Shown here piece by piece: positions 1 through 11,625 of a stretch of DNA of 64,000 nucleotides. Under the pieces are notes generated by a model, which did no database searches, was not told the DNA's origin, and was given only the letters and a program-made list of their open reading frames with translations. How positions within the stretch are numbered: the first letter of the stretch is position 1; every line of letters begins with the position of its first letter. The translations under genes and the position numbers were made by a program. Source of the stretch: Paguma larvata (Eukaryota; Chordata; Mammalia; Carnivora; Viverridae); NCBI GenBank assembly GCA_030068075.1, contig CM057829.1, positions 83,691,132 to 83,755,131 of the forward strand, given 5' to 3'.

Positions 1-1992
1 TTGAACTTAGCAACAGGTAGCTTACAAGCCTGTATCTTCATGCTCTACTTTTAATGTGATTCCATGGCCAATGGACAATTTTGCACCCCTTTGAAATGCT
101 AGTAAACAATTATACCAATATTCCTAAACCACCTTACTTTATGAGAGAAAATAAATTGAACAAAAATATCTGAAAGTATATTTTAATTAATTGATCAGCA
201 ATTATTTAATTAGAATAATTAATATTTATTCAGGATTTACTTTCTTGTAAAAAAAACATTCAAATATGTTTTTAAGTAAAAGAGAAATAAATTGGGAAGG
301 TGAGAAATCCATCTCACAGAACACAGACATAGTAAGAAAATCTAAAGCTTTCAAGGAACTAAAAAATCAAGAGTCCAGTTTACTTTACTTGAGAACATGC
401 TTCTCTGCTTCTCTGGATTAGTTTCACTCTTAGCTCTTTCTGCTGATGGATTTTATTTGCATCTCAAACACAGTTCTGTATAGCTTTAAGTTAAAAATTC
501 CATTATAGTTTACATTACCTGAGAATTAGTTTTATGAATGAAATAAATTAATAAGTCTAGTGGATTGGTTGTCTATTCCTTATCCAGTCAACTAGCGTAG
601 AAGTGTGTTGTCCCATTTTCTGGGAGAAATTCAGTAAGAGTTGGGGGATAATATAAGGTAATGGCATGAAAATAGGATTATGTCGCTTTATAAAACGGCA
701 CTGTGTGCCAGGAATCTCCCCAAAATTTTCCTTCTAAGGTAATACCAATAACACTCACGCCTACTCTCATTTATAGGTGTATATGTCGTTAATGTATTTA
801 TTAAATTGGATTTAATAGTTTAACCAGTAAGGCTCTATAATAATAAGAATTTATAAAGGGCACAAAACCAAAAATAAACACTTCTATCTTTTGATATCTT
901 TGTCCTTGTTTTTGTCTTTAAATATGGCAAACCAAAGATTTACATTTATATCAAAGTTTTTTATTTATTTTTTGTTTGTTTATTAGTTTTAACTTAACAG
1001 AAATGACTCAGACCTCCATAATGATATCCATATGTGCCTATGTAAGCCTGAAAACTCATTTCAACATCATGATTGATGAATCTGCTGCTGTCTCAGGTTT
1101 TAAAATTAATTGGAGAGAAATGAAAATTGTAATACAACTTGTTTTGTCTGCACAGCATGCCATGTATATAAATCACAAAATGAACACCATAGGGAATTAA
1201 ATACTTTTGAATGATATAAAAATAAATTTGGAATGAAATGTATAAAAATTTTCTTAAATCTATCATAGTAGTATGATAGAACTATTAAAATTTAAAAGAT
1301 ATATTGATCTGAAAGATAATAGCATTAGAAAATAATGTAATTAGGTCAAGTTTTGGCTCATTTTGTTTTATACCTTAGAATGTTTTTTTTTTAAAAAAAG
1401 AATGTTGTTTTTATTATGATTATAATATGACTGTCTAAATTTCATAAGATCATATCTCTTATGTCCAACATTTTCAGAAGCAGAAAGTCATTCTACGTAA
1501 TCTTTTCAAGTGATTGATTCCTTTACAAAGTCAGGGGTCTGAACTCCATGTTTGGAACCAAGGCTACATTTTCTGGTTACAAACAACTTAAGATGATATC
1601 AAGTTGATGGTCTTGAATTTCTAATTGAAATTTCTAATTGAATTTCTGAATCTGGACTGTTTGTGTTCTCTGGTATAGAGATTTCTCTTTTAAATGGATA
1701 ATCTGGTTCGTTTTAGATTACCAACATCAGACATTTCATCTAGACTATGCTAGGGTGCCATGACTTTACACTTTGGATGCCAGCCTTTCTATTTCCCCAC
1801 ATTTGGGCTTTACTATGATATTTGTCAAATTCCAATGAGTAACATTTTAGGAATTTAACTTGGAGTACTTTTTATTTATTTATTTTTTTATTGAAACGTA
1901 TCTAGCCATGAAAGACAGCATATTGAAAAAACTCAAGAATCTATTTTTCCAAAATGTAGAAATTTTTATTCATTTTTAGCAACTTTATTTTA
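1..1992. other. AT-rich intergenic DNA, nothing recognised
   Basis: No repeat family, RNA gene or convincing coding region is visible. The 74-codon open frame at 976..1200 has no recognisable motif and ordinary AT-rich composition, so I treat it as chance. Confidence 0.5.
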
Positions 1993-2205
1993 TTTTTTTT
2001 TAAAGTTTATTGATTATTTTAAGAGAGACAGAGACAGCACAAGAAGGGGAGGGACAGGGAGAGAAGAAGACAGAGAAAATCCCAAACAGGCTCCACACCA
2101 TTAGCACAGAGCCACATGTGAGGCTCAGATTCACCAACTGTCAGATCATGACCTGAGCAGGAACCAAGAGTTGGACACTTAACTGACTGAGTCACTCAGG
2201 TGCCC
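1993..2205 (-). mobile_element. SINEC_Fc-type carnivore SINE
   Basis: On the minus strand the element starts near 2205 with the tRNA-derived head (reverse complement of the gagtcactcaggtgccc region), passes through the pyrimidine-rich middle, and ends in an A-rich tail seen as T-rich DNA near 1993. It is diverged and has lost most CpGs, so it is an older copy. Confidence 0.85.
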
Positions 2206-2889
2206 TCATATTTAACAATTTATATGAAGTACTATGGTACCTAAAGAAAATCATCTGGTAGTCAGTACATTTGGCATAATTCCTTATGTGCAATAAGTAG
2301 ATATATCATAATAATGCAAGGCTTAATAATAAGAAACTTGGAGCTAGATATATGTGAACTCCTGGTATTATCTTTGCACTTTCTATAAATCTAAAACTAT
2401 TGAAATATATAATATGTTTATTAAAATAGTTAGTTGTCTTAAGGGTGATTTGAAACCATATTATAATATACCTGGGATTATAAATAAAATCTAGTGAACT
2501 CAATTTTTTTGTTTTTTTTTCTATATGATAAAATAAAACTCAATGTTTACTTAAAAATATGCAAACTTTCCAAAGTATAATATGATGAAAGGTCATATAA
2601 AACTGTATTTTTCTGCTGTACTGTTAAGGAATAAATAGATAGGAAATAATAATAAATATTATAGAACTCAGGAATATATTGCTTTCCAGTTAATCCCAAA
2701 GGAATGGATTGTTCACTTAAAATAAATATATATGATGTTTCTTAGAGAAGTTTGGTCGATGGTGGCAGGATAAGGGTAGAAAATAATCATCCTAAACTCC
2801 ACAGTACAAATACATCCATTATTAGATTCTATTGCAAGTTTTTCTGGCTACTTCACTATATATTTTGTTTTGTTTTAAATAAAAATCCT
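2206..2889. other. AT-rich intergenic DNA, nothing recognised
   Basis: No supported gene or repeat family lies in this stretch. Confidence 0.5.
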
Positions 2890-3138
2890 GGGGGCACCTG
2901 GGTGGCTCAGTCAGTTAGGCATCCAACTTCAGTTCAGGCCATGATTTTGGCTCAGGTCATGAGTTCGAGCCCAGCGTCAGGCTCTGTGCTGACAGCTCAG
3001 AGCCTGGAGCTACCTCAAATTCTGTGTCTCCCTCTCTCTCTGCCCCTCCCCTGCTTGCACTCTGTCTTTCTCTATCTCTGTCTCTAAAATATAAATAAGC
3101 ATTAGATATAAATAAATAAATAAATAAATAAATAAATA
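2890..3138 (+). mobile_element. SINEC_Fc-type carnivore SINE with (TAAA)n tail
   Basis: The copy opens with the gggggcacctgggtggctca head and continues through the tRNA-like A and B box region (ggtcatgagttcgagccc) and the CT-rich middle. The tail has grown into a (TAAA)n microsatellite at about 3107..3138. The 111-codon open frame across it is only repeat read-through. Confidence 0.93.
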
Positions 3139-4837
3139 TTCTCTTTCCTTAGATCACACTAATACAATATATTTAGATATTAATAATCTTCATTATGGAT
3201 ACATTTCAATTGATACATAATTTTCCATTGAGTAAATGAACCCTTGTTTACTTAAATGTTTATCTTATGTAGGACATTTATGTTGTTTCAAATCATAGAA
3301 AATACAGTGTTGTGAGGTATTTTGTCCTTGTAAGCAGTAGAGTGTTCATAAAGAAGACACTGTTGTGGGGGATTGTGAATGGGAGTGACTCTGGATGTCT
3401 GTCATTTGTGCTTTCTGAAAAAAATTAGGGTGACTATTGTCTGTGGAATACTTATAATGGACTGTTGCCTCTAAATCAACTCAGCAAAGTACACAGCTCA
3501 TGAAAATTTATTAAAAACAAACAATAAAATGTGATTCTATTATATTTATGGAAATATTTTTATATTTCTGTATTAAGTCTGAGGTATATGGAGATAAAAT
3601 TTTCATTTGAAGTTTTAAAAAAAATATTTCCAAATATTTGCTACTTAATAATTGGAGAACTATCCATAATAAGATAACTGAAAACTCACTAGTGATCATT
3701 AAGCATCTAAGACTTCTTTTAAGAACAAGTTACAACTTGATTAGTCAAAAAATATAAATGAACAGCAAAACACAAGTAAGAAGCAAAACTTTGTATCTCT
3801 TGCATGTAACTGATTTTGGACTTTCACTGCTTTATGAGCCAGCTTATAATCATTCAGGAAAAATTTCCCTGTATCAGACATGGCAGTTCCCATTTAGAGC
3901 TGTATGGCTAATTCTCCTAAATTTTACTTCTGCACATTGTATTAGTTGGTTTCAGAGCACGCAATGATCTTAGGTGCCGTATAGTATATTTCTAATAAAT
4001 ATCACTTAAGTTTGATTAATTGACAAAAGTTACATTTATCTCTGGCATCTAATCGATCTTAGAGACTCTTTATTGCTCTGCATACTGCTAGTTTCTGTGC
4101 TTCAGGATGGAAGCAGTCTGAAGGTAGCAGTCATCCTTATTATGTATCAGAACTGAAGTGCCAATTCTTCATTGCTAAAGCCAGTAAGCTCTGAAGACAC
4201 ATGTGCTTTGCCAGTCTTATAAGCAATAAAATAACCTTCTGATGTTGTCACAAGCAAGGTTAGTACCATTGCATAATTAAAAAAACAAACTTTTTTAAAT
4301 TTAACCAAATAAATTATTCAATTTCAACAAGCAAATAACTCTCCACCAAAGGAAACCCTTTGAGAAGAGATGCTAATATTCCACTTCAGCATGGTAACAT
4401 TCCATTCCCCCACCCCACTAGTCCTAACTCACAGAATTTTGGTATCAACCTGAAGAGAACAAAGGTCAATACCTATACATTTTGTGTAATATGAGCAACC
4501 TGGAATTGAAATAGGTGATGTGAAGTCTCATATTTAGCAGATTTAACAAAGAAATCTTTGTTAAAATATATAGAAAAAATGTTAGATAAACCTTTTCCAT
4601 ATTTTCCATTTTTCCTATGCTTTTCAGTTTGTTCCTCTTACCATCCACACAACAAGCAATACCATTAGCAATTAGCGGGTATTATGAAGATGGATTGGTG
4701 AGGATGACCCTCTTTGTGAGATATATTCCTTTCTTTTGCAGTTGTTCTCACTGACTCTCAGGAATCTCATTAAATATCTTATGTGTTATAGATTTGTAGC
4801 ATATTTCCACTTGTCGAATCTGTTCATTCCCTTGATA
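3139..4837. other. AT-rich intergenic DNA, nothing recognised
   Basis: No supported gene or repeat family. The short open frames have no motifs. Confidence 0.5.
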
Positions 4838-4935
4838 AAAGGGTACTGAGTGTCAGGCATGTTCCAGGCACTGTATTAAGCACTGTGCAAATAATGATAG
4901 TCACAGTGGAACTGTGTGCCCACACGGAGTGAAGA
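4838..4935 (+). repeat. LINE-2 3'-end relic
   Basis: The run gtactgagtgtcaggcatgt followed by ccaggcactgtattaagcactg matches the conserved 3' end shared by old mammalian L2 elements. Confidence 0.65.
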
Positions 4936-5714
4936 ACTCCATCAGCCCTAACTATTCCCAGATGGATTTCATTGCTCCGCATATGTTACTGACAAGGATA
5001 TTAATAAAATTAGTATCCACATGTGATAGATATGACAGATCCTCTCCTTACATAGATGATATATACCAAATGTGGGAAGGGAAAGATTGTACTTCTATCT
5101 TCCTTATTCAAATATATCCTAGTAAACAAAAATGACAAACAAAAACAAACACCTGCAAAATAGTTCTAAGGAAATAAATAGGGAATGTAGGTTTATTTAG
5201 GACAGATCCCACTCTAGGCCCTGCTGATTATGGTATTAACTATCCTGGGAAGAAAAAAGTAAATAGGCCAGCTCTGTAAGATCAATTTTTTGAAAAAAAT
5301 ATTTTTTGATACTACTGTGTTTGCTAAATGTAATAAAATAAAGTGGTTGACAGTATCAAGTGTGCTTTACAAGGATTTGTGCAGCTACTTCAGCTTGGGC
5401 AGTAATGGATGACCTGACTAATTTTTCAGTTTTGAGGTAATCATGTCATTTTCCTGTGTGTTAAAGAAGAAATATGGACAGATAGAGAATTGTGAAACTG
5501 TATTACTGAGGATAAACAAATAGATAAAACAGGTCAAGGAGGCTTAAAGTGCAATTTAACTTCTGACTAATTAAGAGCATGAATCTGATACAACTATTTC
5601 AGTGTGTTTGTATCCTTTGCTGAGACAGTAAGAGCAACTTCTTTCATCTTAAATTTTATAAGCAGGGCCTACGTTGTGCCCTGATATTTTGGTTCTAAGG
5701 CTATATACAAATTA
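4936..5714. other. AT-rich intergenic DNA, nothing recognised
   Basis: No supported gene or repeat. Confidence 0.5.
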
Positions 5715-5830
5715 TCCTTCTTGTGCCTCAGTTCACCATAAAATTGAGATATGTATATATTTCACAGGTTTTAAGATTTCAATGAATTGATATATGAAAA
5801 TTTATAGAAGTTATACTAATGTGTATAATG
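5715..5830 (+). repeat. MIR relic
   Basis: The order tgtgcctcagttcaccat, then a spacer, then cacaggttttaagatttcaatgaattgatata follows the MIR core and 3' part, much diverged. Confidence 0.55.
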
Positions 5831-6396
5831 TATATAATGACAATAATAATGTATAAATGTAAGTAAATTATACATTCATAAGTAAATGACCAAAGAAAAT
5901 TATATCTACCTAAATGACACCTGGGACAATGTTAGCAATACTTATTTATTTTATGAGTTTAAAATAACTTATTGAAATGAAATATGACAAATTATATTTG
6001 TTTCCTAGGGCTGGCCTAACAAAGTACCATTAACGAGATACCTTAACATAGAGAAATTTATTCTGTCAGAGTTCTGGAGACTAGAAGTCCAAAATCAGGG
6101 TGTCGACAAGGTCATACGCTCTTTGACAGCCCTGGAAGATCTTCCCTTGCCTCTTGTTTGCTTCTGGTTGTTGCTGGCAATCCCTGGTGTCACTTGCTTG
6201 CAACACTCATGAATCCAATCTCTGCCTCTGTCTTCAGGTGGTGTTCTTTCTGTGTGTCTCTTCTGTGTCTCTGTGTCCTCTCTTCTTCTTACAAATATGA
6301 CATTAGTCATATTTGATTTAAACTCCCCTAACATACACAACCTGCTATGTCCTCATCTTAACTTGATTATTTCTGCAAAACCGTATTCTTTTTGGT

Positions 6397-6598
6397 AACA
6401 TTTTTATTTATAGTTGAGAGAAAGAGAGAGTGTTAGCAGGGGAGAGGCAGAGAAAGAGTGAGACACAGAATCTGAAGCAGGTTTCAGCCTCTGATCTGTC
6501 AGCACAGAGCCAGACGTGGGGTTCAAACACATGAACTGCAAGATCATGACCTGAGCTGAAGTGGGACACTTAATTGACTGAGCCACTCAGACGCTCCT
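6397..6598 (-). mobile_element. SINEC_Fc-type SINE nested in older repeat
   Basis: This is a minus-strand copy. Its T-rich tail lies near 6397 and its head (reverse complement of tgagccactcagacgctcc) at 6598. The flanks aaaaccgtattct and aaaaccctatttct form an imperfect target-site duplication in the host repeat. Confidence 0.85.
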
Positions 6599-6687
6599 AG
6601 AAAACCCTATTTCTAAATAAGGTTACAGGTACGAGGGGGAGTTAGAGCTTAAATGTGTATTTTTGGGGGAGAGGAGGAAAGGATGAA

Positions 6688-6842
6688 TTTTTTTTTCTTC
6701 AAGTATTTTATTTATTTTGAGAAAGAAAGAGTGCTCAGGGAATCCCAAGCAGAGATTCCAATTCGCGAACAGAACCTGAGATCATGACCTGAGTTGAAAT
6801 CAAGAGTTCATGGCCTAACCGACTGAGTCACCCAGTCACCCC
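6688..6842 (-). mobile_element. Short SINEC-type SINE nested in older repeat
   Basis: A minus-strand copy about 150 bp long with much of the CT-rich middle missing. Head-end sequence ctgagtcacccagtcacccc ends at 6842. Flanks aaggatgaa and aaggacaaa look like a decayed target-site duplication. Confidence 0.75.
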
Positions 6843-7077
6843 AAGGACAAAATTAACCCACAATGATTACTTTAAAAACTCATTTGGTCATTACACAGAT
6901 TTTACTGGGTACGTTTACTGGGTCTAGTCACCATACCAAGTACTGTTTTGAAAATAATTGAAAATTCTTAAGGTTATAAACTGAAAGACACTAAAGTTAA
7001 TACTAGCGGGAACTCTCTACTGTCAATAAACAAATGCTGAAAACTACCAGGCTATGTGCTTAATCATCAATTTATTG

Positions 7078-7195
7078 AAAATGAAACTCAGCTATTCAAA
7101 AAGTTAGGTATTCATTAAGAGTCATCCAATAGATGAATTGGAACTGGATTCGAACATAGTTCATTCTGCGCCCAAGTCCTGTGTGGTTATCATTG
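7078..7195 (-). repeat. MIR relic
   Basis: The read aatgaaactcagctattc ... ggaactggattcgaacatag resembles the reverse complement of a MIR core (gggattcgaaccca block). Confidence 0.5.
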
Positions 7196-9752
7196 TTTAG
7201 AGGCTTCTCGAAATAAAAAATTTAAAACTTTACTGAAAAAGAGAGATTGAGTTATAATTAGGTTGTTCAGTAAGATACTGCCATACAAAATTGAGATTTT
7301 GTATTCTTGATTTTGTGTGTTTTTATATGAAACCATGTTTGTCATTGCAAAGGCTCATGCTGTAAGCAGGTGTGTAAGAGGTTTAATTTTCTTGATGTTC
7401 TCAATAGTTTTTTTCTTTTTTAAAGAAAAAAAAATATAATGCAAAACCAATCACAGAATTTTTTTTCAATAATTAGTCCCTAGAATTAACAGTCTCTATA
7501 AATGTTTATCACTGACTGCTTCATATAATTATAAAACCCTAAGGTGACAGACCTTAACAAGATTATTTCTACCTGTCGAGCTCTATGGTAATCGATAAAT
7601 CTCCTTTGGGATAAGAAGTATCAAGGTGTTTTGGTTTTTTTTTTTTTTTTTTTTTACAAAATCAAGACAATACATTCAATTTGACATTCAGTATCCTTAT
7701 AGATAGTATAAATTTTTATTTAAAATCATCTTAATTATATTGGTTATGTATGAAATAGTTAATGGGAGACTCAGAAATGGAATTAAAATGTAACCCTCAT
7801 TTTTATTATTGTTTAATCAATGGAAGCATGTCAGAAGGCATATCAGGATGAAGATGGTGACTGTTTCTGTAAATAAATAAGTCTAATGGATTGAGCAAAT
7901 TAAAAAAAGAAAAAAAAGCTGACACAAAATTTAACTGTTTAATATTCACTTGTGTACCTTCTCTTGTCCTTTGAAACTATAACCATTAGAAAAAGTAAGG
8001 CAAATTTTGTTCACTAATTGCTGGTTTCTCAGTGTTTCATTTACTTGAAGGAGGGCAAAAAAGATAGGAGACTCCTATTTCTGGAGGAAGCAGTAATATA
8101 AATGTGCCGAGGATTTATCCAAAACTCTTCCCAGTTGAGATGACTGGCCCATTTTAAAAAGTCTTAACTTGTTGGCTTGAACATATTGCGGTGTATTAGT
8201 TCTCTTCTTCTGTGGTATAGCTTGTGTGTTCCAGTTCAAATCAGCTACCCCAATCTAGAACCTAGAAAATGTTTCTTTCTGAGTTATGAGCATCATTTCT
8301 GCCCCTCAACTTTTCAAACATTTAGGAAAGACATACAGTTTCTTAGGTCGAAAAAAATCAGGGCCAAATTTGTGAATGGCTAGTAAGAATTTTGTTGTTA
8401 TTGTTGCCAGTAATGAATTATTTATAGGAATATTCAAACCTACTATGAAACACAATTGTTCATTTTCAAATAGGCTCTGAATTATGTATCTTTCCCGGAA
8501 ATGTCCACCGTACATTGAGAAAGAAAAATTCATTTAAAAAATTGGATAAGGCAAATTTCTATTCATTTGCTAATACTCCTTTATTTTTACATTTTTTATT
8601 TGCCTGAAGATTCTATAATCATATACCTTTTATAAATCACAAAAAAATAATAAATATATATGGACTGCTTATATTGTAAGAGAAGGAAAAAAATAACTAT
8701 TTACTTTCATGAATGTCCCAATCTTAAAATCATAATGTACCTTTCCTTTTATATGGCAATGAAAGAACACCTCCCACATGAAAAAGTCTAAATATGTCTT
8801 AAAAGTTATCCCTATGATAGAGTTTTATAATATAGCTTTAAAAATACATGAATATATACCCTTACATGAGAACAAGCCCATTACACCAAATTGTATATCA
8901 TTTAAAATGATAAAATACCCTTTTACTGGCGCTTGCAGTTAGAAGTGTAATTTGAATACCTAGGAAATCAATATCTGCTTTAGTATGTGATTACAGCTAA
9001 ATAATTGAAGTATCAGACAAGCAGTGAACCACGGGGTTTTTCTGTGAAAACAGCAAGGCATTCTAAGTATAAAACTCCTCTCAGTGCTAGTGGACCTCAG
9101 GTTGTAATTACATAAAACTTTTAAATGTGCTATTTTTTTTTTCCAAAAGAGCCTGTTGGGGTAACCATTCAAGGGAAGAAAAAAATTCTAAAAATACCAG
9201 AATTGACACTTCATACTGAGGCAAAAAAGAAGGAACTGTTTAAAGGTAAATTGATAAGGAAGATTCTGGAGGGCTCTCATTCACAACACCTTAACAATAC
9301 CATCCTCCAGGTCACTTGGAACCTTTCATGCACAGCTTGGAGTACCTTAGAAGCATTCAGCTTCATTCTTCACCAGATCATCAGGGATTGTACTTTTTCT
9401 TTACTTAGTTCCAAAAGCTTAAACCTCTCTTTCTGGCAGACTCTTATGTCTTGTCCTGAAAATACTGTCTGATAGGAATAAATTCTCAGCCAGAGCCCAC
9501 CTTACAGTCTCTGGGAGACTGGGGGAGGACATGATCCTTACCACCCTCTTATCCAGCAGTGCGTGGATCAAGGACACATGTGCCTACAGGGCCAGGCAGG
9601 TGGGGTTGAAGCAAAGCAGTCTGGGGCAGTCAGGAAATGGCAATTTACACCCAAGCTCATAGTTCGCATGGAGGGAGATGCGGCTTGGAATGTGACAAAA
9701 AGAATGTACTTCTTATAAGAGGTGACATTTTTACTCCACTTTGGTTGTTTAT
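7196..9752. other. AT-rich intergenic DNA with a poly(T) run
   Basis: It contains a run of about 24 T near 7632..7655. The 115-codon open frame at 9125..9472 has no recognised motif. A locally more GC-rich patch at 9480..9700 is unassigned. Confidence 0.5.
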
Positions 9753-9753
9753 T

Positions 9754-9981
9754 TTTAATTTTTTATGCTTTATTTATTTTTGAGAGAGAGAGACACACAC
9801 ACAGACAGTGTGAATGGGGGAGGGACAGAGAGAGAGGGAGATACAAATCTGAAGACAGGCTTCAGGCTCTGGGCTGTCAGCACAGAGTTCGACACCGACC
9901 CGGGGCTCAAACTCACAAACCATGAGATCATGACCTGAGCTGAAATCAGATGCTTAACCACTTGAGCCACCCAGGTGTCCC
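9754..9981 (-). mobile_element. SINEC_Fc-type carnivore SINE
   Basis: Minus-strand copy with T-rich tail at about 9754 and head (reverse complement of gagccacccaggtgtccc) at 9981. Overlapping frames of 67 and 108 codons are repeat read-through. Confidence 0.9.
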
Positions 9982-10949
9982 TCCACTTCAGTGTTTTAAA
10001 TGACGTTTTATGCGTGTGAATATTTGGGCCCATTTTTAAATTCCTCGAAACAAAGATGAAATTTCTTGCATTTCTGCAACATGTTCCAACTTGCAAAGGT
10101 TGACCACTTATATTAAGGAAATTGATTGCCAGATAAAAACTTTTTGTTGGAGGGCAATTCCTTCAAAATATAAATATCAACACATTCTGTATTTGTTTTT
10201 TATGTATAATATTTTGTGCAGCAGTCATTTAAGTAATTATAAGCATATAATTTCTTTTATTGCATTTCTTGCTGTACATCATTAGGAGCTTATTATGTTA
10301 CTGTGATTACCAAACATATTTTTTGATACCCATGGGGCAGTACCACAAAATTAATATATTTGAACGTTCTCTAATTCTAACTTCCTATTGAAAATAAAAA
10401 AATCCATTTACTTAAGAGAAATTGAGCTATATATACTCTTATCTTTGACAATGCACACTGTAAAAGTTAGTGTGTAATGCAGTCTCTCCAATAACTTTAT
10501 AATTTCAAGAAAATTTCTGATCTTGTGATGTCATTAATTTCAACCCTATACTTATTAGAATGAGGTAATGATTATCTTTGTATTGCTCAATTAAGGACAT
10601 AAAAGAGACAATCTAATATGTTATATACCATATTGTGAATTTAATCAATTATCATAATACTATTGCATTTTCAGGAATAACCACCAAAAGTCTATGCGTT
10701 CATAAATTTTATTAATTTATTTTATTGTAGTCAGTCATTTAAGATATTGTTATATTATTTTTCTATATTAGATCTATTTCTCTGCATCATGATGGCATTT
10801 TTTCTAATAAATCAAAATAAAATCGTTAAGGTTCAGGATTGTTATTAGAATGTTATTTAACACCTACAAAAACAGGGAGTAGAAAGCATTGGAACTTTTA
10901 TTTTACCATTGTCCAGGCTCTAAAAACTGTGTGCTTTTTATTGGTCTTC
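9982..10949. other. AT-rich intergenic DNA, nothing recognised
   Basis: No supported gene or repeat. Confidence 0.5.
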
Positions 10950-10962
10950 AAAGATAAGTAGG

Positions 10963-11175
10963 GGGGCACCTGGGTGGCTCAGTCGGTTAAGTGGCCGACT
11001 TCAGCTCAGGTCATGATCTCAGGTCTGTGAGTTCGAGCCCCACATCAGGCTCTGTGCTGATGGCTCAGAGCCTGGAGCCTGCTTCCGATTCTGTGTCTCC
11101 CTCTCTCTCTGCCCTTCCCCTGCTCACATTCTGTCTCTATGTCTCTCAAAAATAAATAAAAATGTTAAAAAAAAA
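10963..11175 (+). mobile_element. SINEC_Fc SINE with 13-bp target-site duplication
   Basis: The full-length head ggggcacctgggtggctcag leads to the AATAAA-containing A-rich tail. The flanks AAAGATAAGTAGG at 10950..10962 and 11176..11188 are identical, so both insertion boundaries are clear. The copy is well preserved and fairly young. Confidence 0.95.
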
Positions 11176-11417
11176 AAAGATAAGTAGGAACTGAATAATG
11201 ACATAAGGAGTATCACAAAATTGAGCTGAATATTAATAATTTATGGTACATTAATACACAGGACCACATTACTAGTTTTCTATGAATCAAATTGGTTTTA
11301 TCAGCAGATTTTTGATAGTTGCTTGACAGTGTTAGTGTTTGCTTATAACACTTGGGCCATTACCACTCTCTTCAGAGTGGTGAGTTTTGTACTTCTAAAC
11401 AAGATTAGAAAAATCTA

Positions 11418-11625
11418 GGGGCACCTGGGTGGCTCAGTCAGTTAAGCATCTGACTTTGGCTTAGGTCATGATCTCACGGTTTGTGGGTTCGAGCCCCTTG
11501 TTGGGCTCTGTGCTGAGAGCTCAGAACCTGGAGCCTGCTCTGAATTCTATGTCTCTCCCTCTCCCACTTACACTCTTTGTTTCACTCTCTCCCTCTCTAA
11601 AATAAATAAAACGTTAATTTTTAAT
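11418..11625 (+). mobile_element. SINEC_Fc-type carnivore SINE
   Basis: It starts aggggcacctgggtggctca, keeps the B-box-like ggttcgagccc, and ends in an AATAAA-containing tail. Confidence 0.93.

Larger units (their letters stand above)
5995..6862. repeat. Ancient LTR-like interspersed repeat, split by two SINEs
   Basis: The text reads from ctagggctggcctaacaaagtacc through a gttctggagactagaagtcc block to ccctatttctaaataaggtt. It resumes after the second SINE as acaaaattaacccaca. I recognise this as a common old mammalian interspersed repeat but cannot name the family with certainty. SINEs at 6397..6598 and 6688..6842 sit inside it, so it predates both. Confidence 0.6.
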
